A stretch of DNA of 64,000 nt from Fibrobacter sp. (GCF_017545445.1 NZ_JAFWOM010000140.1:62001-126000), one strand, 5' to 3'; positions 25,717-35,654 are shown, counted from the stretch's first letter. Made by a program: numbers and translations. The notes: generated by a model not told the origin, from the letters alone.

Positions 25717-26778
25717 ATGCCTATAGTATCTTTTAAAGATGTTGGAATAACGGCGATGGCCGCTTGCGTGCCGAAGAATGTCATCAACAACTATGAGTAT
25801 GATCTTGATATTTGGCCTAGGGAAGAAGTAAAAAAAGTCGTTGACAAGGTCGGGGTTTTTGAACGCCGCTTTGCCGATGAAAAAACTTGTTCTTCTGACT
25901 TGTGCTTTGCTGCTGCAGAAAAACTCATTGCGGACAACAATATTGACCGTAACGAAATTGATTTAGTCGTTTTCCTTTCGCAGACTCCAGACTACAGGAT
26001 GCCCGCAACATCTATTTTGTTGCAGGATAGGCTGAAGCTACCGATGACGACAATGGCTTTTGACATTTCACTTGGCTGTTCTGGCTTTATCAATGCGTTG
26101 AGCATTGTTTATGCGCTTATGGAAAACAAGGGATTCCGCAAAGCATTACTGCTTGATGGAGAAACTCGTTCCAAAGTATACAGCCGTAAGGACAGGCGCG
26201 AAGCTTTCATTTTTGGCGATGCTGGCATTGCCGCCTTGATTGAACGTGATGAAAAGTTCGGCGAAAGCCATTTTTCGTTGAACTCCGACGGCTCGCGCGG
26301 CGAATTGATCATGATTCCAGGCGGCGGATACCGCAATATGAGTTCTGTTGAAACATTGCGAGACAAGGTCGTTGATGAATACGGCAACATTCGCAATGAT
26401 GAGCAGGGCCACATGCAGGGGGCCGATGTATTCAATTTTGTGATTGTCGAAATTCCGAGAGATATCAAGGGTTTGTTCGCTCATGTCGGCATGAACATCG
26501 AAGATGTTGATTACTACGTATTTCACCAGGCGAATGCCTTCATTAACAACTTCATTGCTAAGAAAATGAAGCTGAACTATGACAAAATTCCATGGACAAT
26601 CCAGAAATATGGAAATACGTCGTCTGTTTCTGTGCCGCTGACAATTGTGAGCGAATTGAAAGACAAAATGCAAGGTCGCAAGAACCTGATGCTGAATGCT
26701 TTTGGTGTTGGCATGGCTTGGGCAACTGCGATAGTTCCGTTTGTGGATTGTAAGATTAGTGATATTGTGGAAATTTAG
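25717..26778 (+). CDS. 3-oxoacyl-ACP synthase III-like enzyme (second copy)
   Basis: 353 residues, related to the enzyme at 22844 but clearly diverged (shared blocks LCFAAAEKLIAD, FLSQTPDYRMPAT, DISLGCSGF). The triad Cys121, His270 and Asn300 (KYGNTSSVSVP) is intact. Two KAS III enzymes with one ACP could mean two condensation cycles with different starter acids, or that one acts as an acyltransferase, as CerJ-type KAS III homologues do on sugars; CerJ-type enzymes replace Asn with Asp as I recall, and Asn is kept here, which favours condensation. A more GC-rich codon pattern than the pyruvyl transferase before it suggests a different history. Confidence 0.9.
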   Translation: MPIVSFKDVGITAMAACVPKNVINNYEYDLDIWPREEVKKVVDKVGVFERRFADEKTCSSDLCFAAAEKLIADNNIDRNEIDLVVFLSQTPDYRMPATSILLQDRLKLPMTTMAFDISLGCSGFINALSIVYALMENKGFRKALLLDGETRSKVYSRKDRREAFIFGDAGIAALIERDEKFGESHFSLNSDGSRGELIMIPGGGYRNMSSVETLRDKVVDEYGNIRNDEQGHMQGADVFNFVIVEIPRDIKGLFAHVGMNIEDVDYYVFHQANAFINNFIAKKMKLNYDKIPWTIQKYGNTSSVSVPLTIVSELKDKMQGRKNLMLNAFGVGMAWATAIVPFVDCKISDIVEI

Positions 26779-26982
26779 AAAAGGAATTTTTTTACAGCGG
26801 GAAAAAGCATATATCAAATTGGTTCATCTGAAAGTGACTGAAAAAACAAAAAAAAGATTGGTTTAAAATATGTGTACATTTTGCACAGTAACTATTTTTT
26901 ACATTTAGAAGAATGTTCTTCATTCGTCTAGTGCTTTGGAATAAATAAATTTTTTTATTGGATTGGAATATAAAAAAGTCAA

Positions 26983-28176
26983 ATGCTTTATACGTTTTTA
27001 GCAATAATTGCGTTTTATTTAGCTTATAAGGTGGGTTGTTTAGAAAAACAAAATGACCGTGATTTGTATTATAAACTAACTTTTTTTGTAATATTCTTTA
27101 TTTATGGTTTTGAATTCTATAACACTGTTGACTATAGTGTTATGCTTAGTAAGTTTAATTGGGTAAATAATACAGAAAAATCTATTTTTGAATTTGGCGA
27201 AGTTGTGGAACCTTTGTGCGCTTTTTTATTAAAACTTTGTCAACCTATAGGAGGTATTGGATACTATCTTGTAACAGCCGCTTTTGAAATTTTTGTAATG
27301 TATAAGCTATGTAAGAAAAGCTTTGACGAAAGATTTCTTTGGTTGTTTGTTTTTATTTTACTGATTAATTTTAGTTACGTGATTACTTTTATGACTCTGA
27401 AAAGACAATTTTTGTCTGTATCTTTTGTTATGCTTGGTGTGTATTTGTCGTCCTTAGAATCGTTTAAAGATAAAAGATTTTTTTCAAAGGAGAGTTTTTA
27501 TATTTTCCTCTGTTTTGTTGCCGCATTTATGATTCATAAAGCATCTGTCGGTGCGTTGTTTTTACTGCCTATTGTGTTTCTTAAACAACCTCTTACGAAA
27601 AAGATGTCTGTTTTTTTGTTGTTTTTATTTTTGCTTCAATATCTAATAAATTTGTCAGATTATGCGGATTCTATTTTTTATTTTTTATCTGATAGAACCG
27701 AAAAATTTGCCCATTATGCTCAACAGTTAGAAAGTGGAAGATCAAAAACGTTTGTTTATATTTTTTATGAAACTGTTGTTTTTTTGACTTTGCTTTATTA
27801 TGGAAACAAAGAATCCGGTATAAGGCTTGTTTTGATAAAAGCTTCTTTATTATATTTTGTTACGGTAAATTACTTTCAAAAAGATATGGGGCGAATTGTA
27901 TTGTATTATCAATATTGCACAATTTTTGCGATTGTAATTTCTATAGAAAACTTGTTGATTGAGGGAAAAATTAAATTTGCAAAGATGTTGATGCTTATGG
28001 TTGTTTTAATTTCATGCCGTCTTTATTATAATGCTTATTTTGTAAATGATAAGCATTCTATGTCTTATGGTTTTAAAAATTTTGAAACAATTTTTGAAGC
28101 TCCTTCTTTATGGATTGATAATCCTGTTAAGTTATACAAAAAATATTTACCCCATTATTATTTACCATATTATTAG
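26983..28176 (+). CDS. EpsG-like polysaccharide polymerase (Wzy role)
   Basis: 397 residues with about ten hydrophobic segments, strongly AT-rich. The pattern near the N-terminus (YKLTFFVIFFIYGFEFYNTVDY) and the arginine-containing MTLKRQFLSVSFVMLG resemble EpsG/Wzy-type proteins; the latter region corresponds to the RQ...A motif of EpsG. It would join repeat units on the periplasmic side of the inner membrane after the flippase at 18380. It is the only Wzy candidate I see. A 200-base AT-rich gap lies upstream with no recognised element, possibly an internal promoter. Confidence 0.78.
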   Translation: MLYTFLAIIAFYLAYKVGCLEKQNDRDLYYKLTFFVIFFIYGFEFYNTVDYSVMLSKFNWVNNTEKSIFEFGEVVEPLCAFLLKLCQPIGGIGYYLVTAAFEIFVMYKLCKKSFDERFLWLFVFILLINFSYVITFMTLKRQFLSVSFVMLGVYLSSLESFKDKRFFSKESFYIFLCFVAAFMIHKASVGALFLLPIVFLKQPLTKKMSVFLLFLFLLQYLINLSDYADSIFYFLSDRTEKFAHYAQQLESGRSKTFVYIFYETVVFLTLLYYGNKESGIRLVLIKASLLYFVTVNYFQKDMGRIVLYYQYCTIFAIVISIENLLIEGKIKFAKMLMLMVVLISCRLYYNAYFVNDKHSMSYGFKNFETIFEAPSLWIDNPVKLYKKYLPHYYLPYY

Positions 28177-28185
28177 TAGAATCTC

Positions 28186-29475
28186 ATGAAAATTCTTTGG
28201 TTTGCTAATACGCCCTGTGAGGCTGAAGAAAAGCTCACTGGAAAACCTGTCACTGGTGGTGGGTGGTTGTACGCTCTTTCTCAAGAAATGAAAAAAGACC
28301 CTCAAGTGGAGCTGCATATAGCTTTTTACTGGGGGGTGCCGATGGAACCTTTTTGCTATTCCGGCATATATTATCATCCTGTATTGCGTTCAGGAAACAG
28401 TTCTAAGATTGGAAGGTATATCTATAGACTTAGATCCCAATTTTCTGATTGCTTCGACGCCGTTGAAGTTCCTCGTTTGCTAGATGTTGTATCTAGTGTT
28501 AATCCTGACGTAATCCATATTCATGGATCTGAGGAAAATTTTGGGCTAATTGCAGAGAATCTTGGCGCTCGTAAAATCTGTATGTCTGTGCAAGGAATTT
28601 TGGGACCTTATAAGAATAAGTATTTTTCAGGAATACCTAAAGAGATTGTTAAAAAAAATTCCCCCTTTATAAAAAGGGTTTTGTTAGATGATTCTATTGC
28701 TTCGTATCGCCATTTTTGCAGAAAATCGTTAAGGGAAAAAAGAATTTACCGAATAATAGATAATATTATTGGTCGTACGAAGTGGGATGAAATGTGTTCA
28801 TTGGCATTGAACCCGAAAAGAAAATATTATACCTGTAATGAAATTCTTCGTAGCGATTTTTTCAAAAAAGAATGGACTGCTCCATCAAATGGAAAATTCA
28901 AGATTGTTTCGACAATAAGTTTTGGCTTGTGGAAGGGGGTCGAAGTGATTTTCCAAGCGGCCCAAATTTTAGAAGATGCAGGATTTGTTTTTGAATGGAA
29001 CGTTCTTGGTATAACGTCTAATGACGAAAAAGCTTTGTATTCTGAAAAAATGACATCTTTTAACAAAAATTCATCGAGTGTTAAATTTTTAGGCCGTATG
29101 GATTCTTCTCGGCTGATTGAAAAGATGATGTCTTCAAATTTATTTGTTCAGGTGAGTAGAATTGAAAATAGTCCAAATTCATTATGCGAGGCGATGATGC
29201 TTGGTATGCCCATAATTGCATCCTATGTTGGTGGTACTGCAAGTATGATGAAGGATGGGGTTGAAGGGAATATGTATCAGGAAGGAGAACCGTATGTTCT
29301 TGCCGGGCTTATAATGGATTGTGAAAAAAATTATGCTAAATATGTTGATATGGGGAAAAATGCGAGAGTACGAGCATCGCAAAGGCATAATCCCCAAAAT
29401 GTTGCTCAAGAATTAAGACGTATCTATGAATCAATTTATTTGTCGAATGAGCGCGTAAATGATACGAGGGTGTAA
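28186..29475 (+). CDS. Family 4 (GT-B) glycosyltransferase
   Basis: 429 residues. The N-terminus (ILWFANTPCEAEEKLTGKPVTGGGWLYAL) is typical of GT4 proteins that bind the acceptor, and the C-terminal domain has the donor-binding E-x7-E type region SRIENSPNSLCEAMMLGMPII followed by YVGGTASMM. It likely retains the anomeric configuration of a nucleotide sugar donor such as GDP-fucose or UDP-hexose. Ends one base before the start of the GT-D gene. AT-rich. Confidence 0.88.
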   Translation: MKILWFANTPCEAEEKLTGKPVTGGGWLYALSQEMKKDPQVELHIAFYWGVPMEPFCYSGIYYHPVLRSGNSSKIGRYIYRLRSQFSDCFDAVEVPRLLDVVSSVNPDVIHIHGSEENFGLIAENLGARKICMSVQGILGPYKNKYFSGIPKEIVKKNSPFIKRVLLDDSIASYRHFCRKSLREKRIYRIIDNIIGRTKWDEMCSLALNPKRKYYTCNEILRSDFFKKEWTAPSNGKFKIVSTISFGLWKGVEVIFQAAQILEDAGFVFEWNVLGITSNDEKALYSEKMTSFNKNSSSVKFLGRMDSSRLIEKMMSSNLFVQVSRIENSPNSLCEAMMLGMPIIASYVGGTASMMKDGVEGNMYQEGEPYVLAGLIMDCEKNYAKYVDMGKNARVRASQRHNPQNVAQELRRIYESIYLSNERVNDTRV

Positions 29476-29476
29476 T

Positions 29477-30448
29477 ATGAAGACGAAAATAATGAAGCTG
29501 CTAAGCAATGTCTACAAAAAAGCTTTTAGAAAAAAATATGTTGGACAGTCTTGGCCTAGCGAAAATGAGAGAGAAAATGCCAATCAAGCCATTTTTGATT
29601 TATTAAGTGCGGATAAGCCTTGCTTTATTGGTAGAATGGGGACGACAGAAGGTGCCGTCATAAATAATTACATTACGGTTCATAGTGATATAAGCTATTT
29701 CAAGAAATTGCTTAATTACATTACTGACAAAACGAGACTTCCCTGGTGGGATTTCCCTAGATTAGACAATAACTTGTGTCAATTTTCTGGATTCTTTCCC
29801 GGTGGTAATTTAAAAGAATTGGAAAAGTTTGCAGAATTGTATATGAAGTATATTCCGACAATGGATTTGGCTGGGCGCTTTTCTTATTATGAAAAATTTT
29901 TGCCATTCAATTCCAAGTGTCAGTTCTTTCAGTTTGAAGCCCTGTATCCATTTTTTGTTGAACATTCCTGGATGAAGGCTTTAGAAGGAAAAAAGGTCCT
30001 TGTTATTCACCCTTTTAAGGAAACCATTGAAAAACAGTATGAAAAAAGAGCCCATTTATTCCCTTCAAAGGACTGGCTCCCTGATTTTAAGAGTCTTACT
30101 GTTATAAAGGCTGTACAAACTTTAGCGGGTGAAAAATGTAAATTTGCCAACTGGTTTGAAGCTCTGGATTCGATGATTAAGCAAATCGATCATACAGATT
30201 TTGATGTGGCTCTTATTGGGTGTGGTGCTTATGGCTTACCTTTGGCGGCGCATTGCAAAGAAATCGGGAAAAAGGGATTTCATCTAGGGGGAGGGTTACA
30301 GCTCTTGTTTGGAATTAAAGGAAAACGCTGGGAGTCTCAATACACGAACTCTTGCTACAGAGATTTGTTTAATGAGTATTGGGTGTATCCAGATGGATCT
30401 GAAAAAATAAAAAATGCGTCATCTGTTGAATCTGGTTGCTATTGGTAA
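29477..30448 (+). CDS. GT-D fold glycosyltransferase-like protein
   Basis: 323 residues; I match it to the GT-D fold group (formerly DUF1792) from the pattern [12 protein letters not shown] near residue 48 and the C-terminal [19 protein letters not shown] followed by [21 protein letters not shown] proteins such as DUF1792 of streptococcal serine-rich glycoprotein loci move glucose with a DXE-like motif; the [11 protein letters not shown] region may fill that role, but the catalytic acid cannot be named with confidence. An upstream in-frame start at 29459 lies in the previous gene; the ATG at 29477 follows GAGGG. Uncommon in polysaccharide loci compared with GT2 and GT4. Confidence 0.7.
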   Translation: MKTKIMKLLSNVYKKAFRKKYVGQSWPSENERENANQAIFDLLSADKPCFIGRMGTTEGAVINNYITVHSDISYFKKLLNYITDKTRLPWWDFPRLDNNLCQFSGFFPGGNLKELEKFAELYMKYIPTMDLAGRFSYYEKFLPFNSKCQFFQFEALYPFFVEHSWMKALEGKKVLVIHPFKETIEKQYEKRAHLFPSKDWLPDFKSLTVIKAVQTLAGEKCKFANWFEALDSMIKQIDHTDFDVALIGCGAYGLPLAAHCKEIGKKGFHLGGGLQLLFGIKGKRWESQYTNSCYRDLFNEYWVYPDGSEKIKNASSVESGCYW

Positions 30449-30453
30449 TATTT

Positions 30454-31053
30454 ATGTTGCATAAATCGAATAGTCTAGCTCATTATAGCAATGTTGTTGC
30501 AAATAGAATTCGCCCGCATATTTGGCTTTTACCAAATATTCTAACTGCATGGTGGTGGGGCGTGAATATCGGTCTAAAGAATCAGTTTTATGGAAAAACT
30601 GTATTCCGCACAGAACCCAATAGTATTATCTCTATAGGAGATAATTGCCGATTTAATTCATCGCACCGATCAAATTTGATTGGTGTGTATTCGCCTTGTA
30701 TGATTTCAACAATTGCTAGAAATTCTGAAATTTATATCGGCAATAATTGTGGTTTTTCTGGAACTGTTATGGGTGCAGCATTGTCGATAAAACTAGGTAA
30801 TAATGTTAGATGTGGTGCTAACACTTTGATAACAGATAGCGATTGGCATTCTGGTGATCCTCGAACAGGTAAGAATGCTCCTGTTGTGATAGAGGATAAT
30901 GTTTGGTTGGGATATGGTGTTAAAGTTTTAAAAGGTGTACATATTGGCGAGAATAGCGTGATTGGAGCAGGGAGTATTGTAACTCATGATATTCCTGCCA
31001 ATGTTGTAGCTGCTGGAAACCCATGTAAAGTGATAAGGACGATTAGTGAATAA
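30454..31053 (+). CDS. Hexapeptide-repeat acetyltransferase (WbbJ/maltose acetyltransferase type)
   Basis: 199 residues forming a left-handed beta-helix. Hexapeptide turns are seen in [35 protein letters not shown], the catalytic-site segment [12 protein letters not shown] with its histidine, and [41 protein letters not shown]. Typical O-acetyltransferase of capsule or O-antigen sugars, using acetyl-CoA. The ATG at 30454 is chosen over an in-frame start inside the GT-D gene. Its stop overlaps the next gene start (31046). Confidence 0.88.
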   Translation: MLHKSNSLAHYSNVVANRIRPHIWLLPNILTAWWWGVNIGLKNQFYGKTVFRTEPNSIISIGDNCRFNSSHRSNLIGVYSPCMISTIARNSEIYIGNNCGFSGTVMGAALSIKLGNNVRCGANTLITDSDWHSGDPRTGKNAPVVIEDNVWLGYGVKVLKGVHIGENSVIGAGSIVTHDIPANVVAAGNPCKVIRTISE

Positions 31054-32200
31054 TTTGAATGTTATATTTTTAGGGACAGGTTCTAGTTTTGGTTATAGTT
31101 TTTCTGCAACTAATACTAAAACAGAATTCATGGCGCGTGGCCTTGTGGAACAGGGAGCGTGTGTAACAATAATTAATTCTATTGTTGGTTGCTCTTGTGT
31201 TGAACGACGTTCTGTACTCCATTATGCAAATGTTGGCGATGTAATTTCTTACCCCAAAAAAGGAAATCAGCTTATAAGTTGGTTAGGGAATCTTTCAAGT
31301 TGGAAAAAAGACTTGAAGAATCTATATAAGCAAAACCAAAAGAATATTGTGATATTGGAAGCCCCTGATTATCACATCTACAGAATTTATTGTTTTTACG
31401 CTCATAAATACGGATATAAGATTGCCGTTATATCTCATGAGTGGTTGCCCACGATAAAATCAACACATCCTTTACGAAAACCTAGTACCTACTTATACAC
31501 GAAAAATTTTGGATATTTGGCAGATGGAATTTTACCTATTAGTGAATATATTATAAAAAAAATAAAAAAATTTAACAAACCATATTTAAAAGTCCCTGTA
31601 TTAGCAGAGTTTAAAAGAATCAAAGAAAAAAATAATAGTTCTAACTATTTTGTTTATTGTGTTTATGCCGCATACACTCGAGTTATAATACCTCTTGTAG
31701 ATGCATTTGTAAGCTATAAAAAAAGTGAGAAAAATAATCAAATTTTAATTTTGATCTTGGCTGGTAGCGATTCGCAGGTACAAGTTATAGTTGATCATAT
31801 TGAACGCATAAAGGGAGGGGATTTTGTTAAAGTTAAACGAAAAATTTCATATAGCGAATTAATTTCTTTATACGAAAATGCTTTGGGATTAATAATCCCC
31901 ATGGATCCAAATTCTGAACAAGATCATGCTCGTTTTAGTCAAAAAATAGCAGAGTACACCTCAGCGGCTACACCAATTATAACTTGCCAAGTTGGTGAAG
32001 TCGACTTCTATTTTAAAGATAAGGATTCGGCATTCTTTTGCAATTACAATCCGCAAGGTTTTATTGATGCATTTAAGTGGATTTCAGCCTATCCAGAGTT
32101 ATCTAGAGAAATTGGAAAAAATGGTTATAATGTGGGACTTAAATTTTTTAATTACAAAACTGTTGGAAAACATTTAGCAGAATTCCTTTTTTCCTTATAA
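31046..32200 (+). CDS. Putative family 4 glycosyltransferase
   Basis: 384 residues with two Rossmann-like halves. The N-terminal [30 protein letters not shown] would be the acceptor half; the C-terminal half contains [39 protein letters not shown], and [26 protein letters not shown], in the place of the donor-binding motif. No strict E-x7-E is seen, so the family assignment is less sure than for the neighbours. GTG start overlapping the previous stop by eight bases. Strongly AT-rich. Confidence 0.75.
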   Translation: MNNLNVIFLGTGSSFGYSFSATNTKTEFMARGLVEQGACVTIINSIVGCSCVERRSVLHYANVGDVISYPKKGNQLISWLGNLSSWKKDLKNLYKQNQKNIVILEAPDYHIYRIYCFYAHKYGYKIAVISHEWLPTIKSTHPLRKPSTYLYTKNFGYLADGILPISEYIIKKIKKFNKPYLKVPVLAEFKRIKEKNNSSNYFVYCVYAAYTRVIIPLVDAFVSYKKSEKNNQILILILAGSDSQVQVIVDHIERIKGGDFVKVKRKISYSELISLYENALGLIIPMDPNSEQDHARFSQKIAEYTSAATPIITCQVGEVDFYFKDKDSAFFCNYNPQGFIDAFKWISAYPELSREIGKNGYNVGLKFFNYKTVGKHLAEFLFSL

Positions 32201-32260
32201 TTACGAACAAAATGAAATTTATGGGTTCATTAACAGTAAATTAGTTTTAGAGGTCTATTA

Positions 32261-32815
32261 ATGATAAAGTCAAAATCAGATTTGCAATACTATTTAAAAG
32301 AAGATAGGAATTCTGTTTCTTTTAAAAGACGTTTTATAAAATGGATAACATTTGCAGATGATTATCTTCCTATTGTCTTTATGAGAGCTTTACGCTATTA
32401 TGAATACTATCTCAATAAAAAAAGAAATATCTTTAATTTAATTCCATATATCTTGTGTATGTGGAATTACCGAAGATTGAAAAAAAAATCAGGGCTTTAT
32501 ATTATGCCTAATGTTCTAGGACCTGGAGCATATATAGTTCATCCAGGATTTGTAAGGATGAATACTTATGTGCATACGGGAAAGAATACAACGATATTAC
32601 CTATGGTTCTTTTTGGTCGAAAAACTCCAGATCAGGTTGATAGTAATATTTATGTTGGTGATAATGTCTATATAAGTACTGGTGTGACTATTCTTGGTCC
32701 TGTACGGATCGGTAATAACGTTACTATTGGTGCAGGGGCTGTTGTAACAAAGGATATTCCTGATAATGCTGTTGTTGGAGGAATTCCTGCTAAAATCTTG
32801 AAATTTAAGGAATAG
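32261..32815 (+). CDS. Serine acetyltransferase-like hexapeptide protein
   Basis: 184 residues. A CysE-like fold end is visible: LGPGAYIVHPGFVRMN, VHTGKNTTILPMVLFGRK, NIYVGDNVYISTGVTILGPVRIGNNVTIGAGAVVTKDIPDNAVVGGIPAKIL. In polysaccharide loci such proteins O-acetylate sugars rather than serine. The N-terminal 80 residues are basic and helical. A 60-base gap separates it from the preceding gene, and it is followed three bases later by a GT4 gene, so the two are likely coupled. Confidence 0.85.
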   Translation: MIKSKSDLQYYLKEDRNSVSFKRRFIKWITFADDYLPIVFMRALRYYEYYLNKKRNIFNLIPYILCMWNYRRLKKKSGLYIMPNVLGPGAYIVHPGFVRMNTYVHTGKNTTILPMVLFGRKTPDQVDSNIYVGDNVYISTGVTILGPVRIGNNVTIGAGAVVTKDIPDNAVVGGIPAKILKFKE

Positions 32816-32818
32816 TTT

Positions 32819-33892
32819 ATGCCTAAAGTTCTTGTTGTTGCAACATCGCATAAAACGCGTGGTGGAATAACTTCTGTCGTAAAAGCTCATCAGCAGGGAG
32901 CTCAATGGAATGAATTTCATTGCAAATGGATAGAAACCCATATAGATAAAGGCCTATTGTTAAAGTTTTTGAAGGTTATTCCAGCATTTATTGAATATTT
33001 ATTTTTATTGCCATTTTATGATTTGGTGCATATCCATTTAAGCGAACCTCCTTCTGCCATGCGAAAAATTATTTTTGTTTGGTTTGCAAAGCTATTATCA
33101 AAAAAAACGGTTATACATTTTCATTCATTTTCTGTTGAAACGACTATTCGAAGTAAATATGCTTTTTTGTACAAGTTTTTGTTTGCGAGGGCTGATAGAG
33201 TTGTTGTGTTGAGTGAGTATTGGAAAAAAGAAGTTGAAACTATATTTCCTTTTGTTAAGGTTCAAGTTATTTACAATCCTTGTCCACCCTCTCTCAATAT
33301 TTCTTCTTTAGATTCTAACCTTTCTTGTGTTCTGTCAAAAAAGTTCTCTATTCTTTATGCTGGAACAATATGCCATAGGAAAGGTTACGATGATATGATA
33401 AAGGCTTTTGCTAGAATAGCCGTGAAATATCCTGATTGGCAGATTGTTTTTGCTGGAAATGGTGAAGTTGAAAAGGGAAAATTGCTTGCTGAAGAATTGC
33501 ATGTTAGCGATCAAGTTCTATGGCTTGGTTGGGTTAATGGGCTTGATAAAGAAAAAGCTTTCCGTGAAGCGACCGTTTTTTGTTTACCTTCTTATGCAGA
33601 GGGATTTCCTATGAGTGTTTTGGATGCTTGGAGTTTTGGTTTGCCTGTAATAACGACTCCGGTTGGTGGTATTCCTGATGTTGCAAAAGATGGGAAAAAC
33701 ATGCTTCTTTTTTCTCCGGGAGATGTAGAAAAACTATCGGACTGTATGGAAAGAATTATAACGGACAGAGATCTTCGAGAATCTATTGCTAAGGAATCTG
33801 CTTGCTTTGCAGAAACTACGTTTAATATAAATACAATAAATAAACAGATTGGTGATTTGTATAATAAGTTGTTGTCTGAAAAGGGAATGTAA
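32819..33892 (+). CDS. Family 4 (GT-B) glycosyltransferase
   Basis: 357 residues with the acceptor-binding N-terminus KVLVVATSHKTRGGITSVVKAHQQG and a well-formed donor domain: ILYAGTICHRKGYDDMIKAF, IVFAGNGEVEKGKL, VLWLGWVNG, and the E-x7-E block FCLPSYAEGFPMSVLDAWSFGLPVITTPVGGIPD. This is a confident GT4 retaining transferase. It is the last gene of the left part of the polysaccharide locus before the inserted ATPase/nuclease genes. Confidence 0.92.
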   Translation: MPKVLVVATSHKTRGGITSVVKAHQQGAQWNEFHCKWIETHIDKGLLLKFLKVIPAFIEYLFLLPFYDLVHIHLSEPPSAMRKIIFVWFAKLLSKKTVIHFHSFSVETTIRSKYAFLYKFLFARADRVVVLSEYWKKEVETIFPFVKVQVIYNPCPPSLNISSLDSNLSCVLSKKFSILYAGTICHRKGYDDMIKAFARIAVKYPDWQIVFAGNGEVEKGKLLAEELHVSDQVLWLGWVNGLDKEKAFREATVFCLPSYAEGFPMSVLDAWSFGLPVITTPVGGIPDVAKDGKNMLLFSPGDVEKLSDCMERIITDRDLRESIAKESACFAETTFNINTINKQIGDLYNKLLSEKGM

Positions 33893-33990
33893 AAAATATT
33901 GCAACGAATTATAATGAACGTAATATTTCAAATTTTCGGCTGGGGTTCGCTACATTTTCCTACTCTTCATACTTCAATCTCGTAATCAAA

Positions 33991-34058
33991 GTCGTCTAAT
34001 CGAACTATCAGAACTGAGCCCTATTGCGTTGCTTTACCGAAATTATTAAATTAGTGGT
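33991..34058 (+). repeat. Conserved 68-base leader, copy 1
   Basis: The 68 bases before the ATG at 34059 match those before the ATG at 36901 with a single difference (position 34002, G against A). The shared sequence includes GAACTGAGCCCTATTGCG and ends AAATTAGTGGT next to the start codon. Similarity goes further upstream in weaker form (CTCGTAATC.AAGTCG). It may hold the promoter and ribosome site, or mark the end of the duplicated unit. Confidence 0.9.
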
Positions 34059-35654
34059 ATGGCGTTGAAGAGATTTCCAATTGGTGTGCAGGACTTCGCG
34101 AGAATTCGCGAAGAAGGTATGTATTACGTAGATAAGACGGATCTTGTCTATGAGTTGACGCATACAGACTTGTATTACTTTTTGTCCCGTCCGCGGCGGT
34201 TCGGCAAATCGCTGTTGATTAGCACGCTCCAATATTATTTTGAGGGCCGCAAGGAGCTGTTCGCAGGCCTTGCCATGGAAAGGCTCGAAACTGAGTGGAA
34301 AAAGTACCCGGTTATTCGGCTGGATATGAGCCTCGTAAAATATTCTGGCAAAGATTCCCTTGTCGAATCACTGAACAAAATTCTAGAACCTCATGAAAAA
34401 CGATTTGGAGTTACGCCCGAGCCAAACATTCACACTTGGGGCGTGCGAATGGCTCGTATTATAGAAGCTGCTCATGAGCAAACCGGTAAGCAAGTTGTAG
34501 TTCTTGTTGATGAATACGATGCCCCGATGCTTGACACTTTCGGAATGGAATCCTTTAATGATATCCGGATTCAAGTCCGTAGCCTTTACAGTCCCTTGAA
34601 AGCCCTCGGCAGCATTCTGCGCTTCGTGTTCCTTACTGGCATCAGCAAGTTCAGCCAGCTTTCAATCTTCAGCGAACTCAACAATTTGAATGTTATCACG
34701 ATGGATGACGAATATGCGGCCATCTGTGGCATCACCAAGGAAGAAGTTTTCTCCCAGATGCAACCCGAAATTCAAGCTCTCGCGGACAAGAACGGCATGA
34801 CATACGACGAAGCGTGCGAGGCACTTATTCGTCAATATGATGGCTACCACTTCAGTAAGAATTCGCCGGACGTGTTTAACCCGTTCAGCTTGATAAATTC
34901 TTTAACCAAGCGCGAACTTGCGAACTACTGGTTTGCAACTGGCACGCCGACGATTTTGACTCGGCTCATGAGCAAGTACAAGGTTGATCCGGTTCCATTT
35001 GACTCCGGTTTTGATGCTACTCAGGACATGTTTGATGCTCCGACCGAGACTGCTAAAAACCCTATCCCGATGCTGTATCAGAGTGGATATCTGACCATTA
35101 AAACGGCGAAGTCAGGAAACCGGTTTATTCTGGGATTCCCGAATGATGAAGTTCGCCTTGGATTCTTGAAAGCGTTAATGCCGTATTATGCGATGGACGA
35201 CGTTGTTCAAAACGACTCTTTCCTGTTGCGACTTGTAGATTCTTTGGAATCTCGCGACATTGACAACGCCCTTGTCCTTATTAAAGCGTTTATTGGTGGT
35301 ATTCCGTATAATGCGGAACGTCAGGACGAAAACCACTACAAGACAGTATTTTTCCTGATTTTTAAGCTGTGTACGCCGTATGTCGTGCGTACCGAGGAAT
35401 GTTGTGCCGCTGGTCGCTGCGATGCTGTTGTCGAAACCGCCAATGCGGTCTATATGTTCGAGTTTAAACTGGATGGAAAAGGGACTGTCGATGACGCTCT
35501 CAAGCAAATTGACGATCGGGGTTACTTGATTCCGTATTCGGCTCGATTGACAGCAAACGGCTCTCCGAAAAAATTGTTCAAGATTGGTGCTACGTTCGAT
35601 GTTAAAAAACGCACCCTCGGTGAGTGGAAAATCGTTTCAGTTTTTGAAGAATAG
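34059..35654 (+). CDS. AAA-ATPase-like protein with C-terminal PD-(D/E)XK nuclease domain, copy 1
   Basis: 531 residues, the common size of the AAA-ATPase_like plus PDDEXK_9 family (DUF1703 group). N-terminal P-loop RPRRFGKSLLIST near 44-56 replaces the usual GxxxxGK[ST], and a Walker B-like VVVLVDEYDAP follows. The C-terminal domain has the nuclease core GRCDAVVET...YMFEFKLDG, in which E-F-K470 gives the catalytic E-x-K. The family occurs in many copies in gut anaerobes and its role is unknown; proposals include anti-phage or nucleic-acid processing activity. Copy 2 at 36901 is close in sequence. No mobile element genes of transposase type surround it. Confidence 0.88.
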   Translation: MALKRFPIGVQDFARIREEGMYYVDKTDLVYELTHTDLYYFLSRPRRFGKSLLISTLQYYFEGRKELFAGLAMERLETEWKKYPVIRLDMSLVKYSGKDSLVESLNKILEPHEKRFGVTPEPNIHTWGVRMARIIEAAHEQTGKQVVVLVDEYDAPMLDTFGMESFNDIRIQVRSLYSPLKALGSILRFVFLTGISKFSQLSIFSELNNLNVITMDDEYAAICGITKEEVFSQMQPEIQALADKNGMTYDEACEALIRQYDGYHFSKNSPDVFNPFSLINSLTKRELANYWFATGTPTILTRLMSKYKVDPVPFDSGFDATQDMFDAPTETAKNPIPMLYQSGYLTIKTAKSGNRFILGFPNDEVRLGFLKALMPYYAMDDVVQNDSFLLRLVDSLESRDIDNALVLIKAFIGGIPYNAERQDENHYKTVFFLIFKLCTPYVVRTEECCAAGRCDAVVETANAVYMFEFKLDGKGTVDDALKQIDDRGYLIPYSARLTANGSPKKLFKIGATFDVKKRTLGEWKIVSVFEE

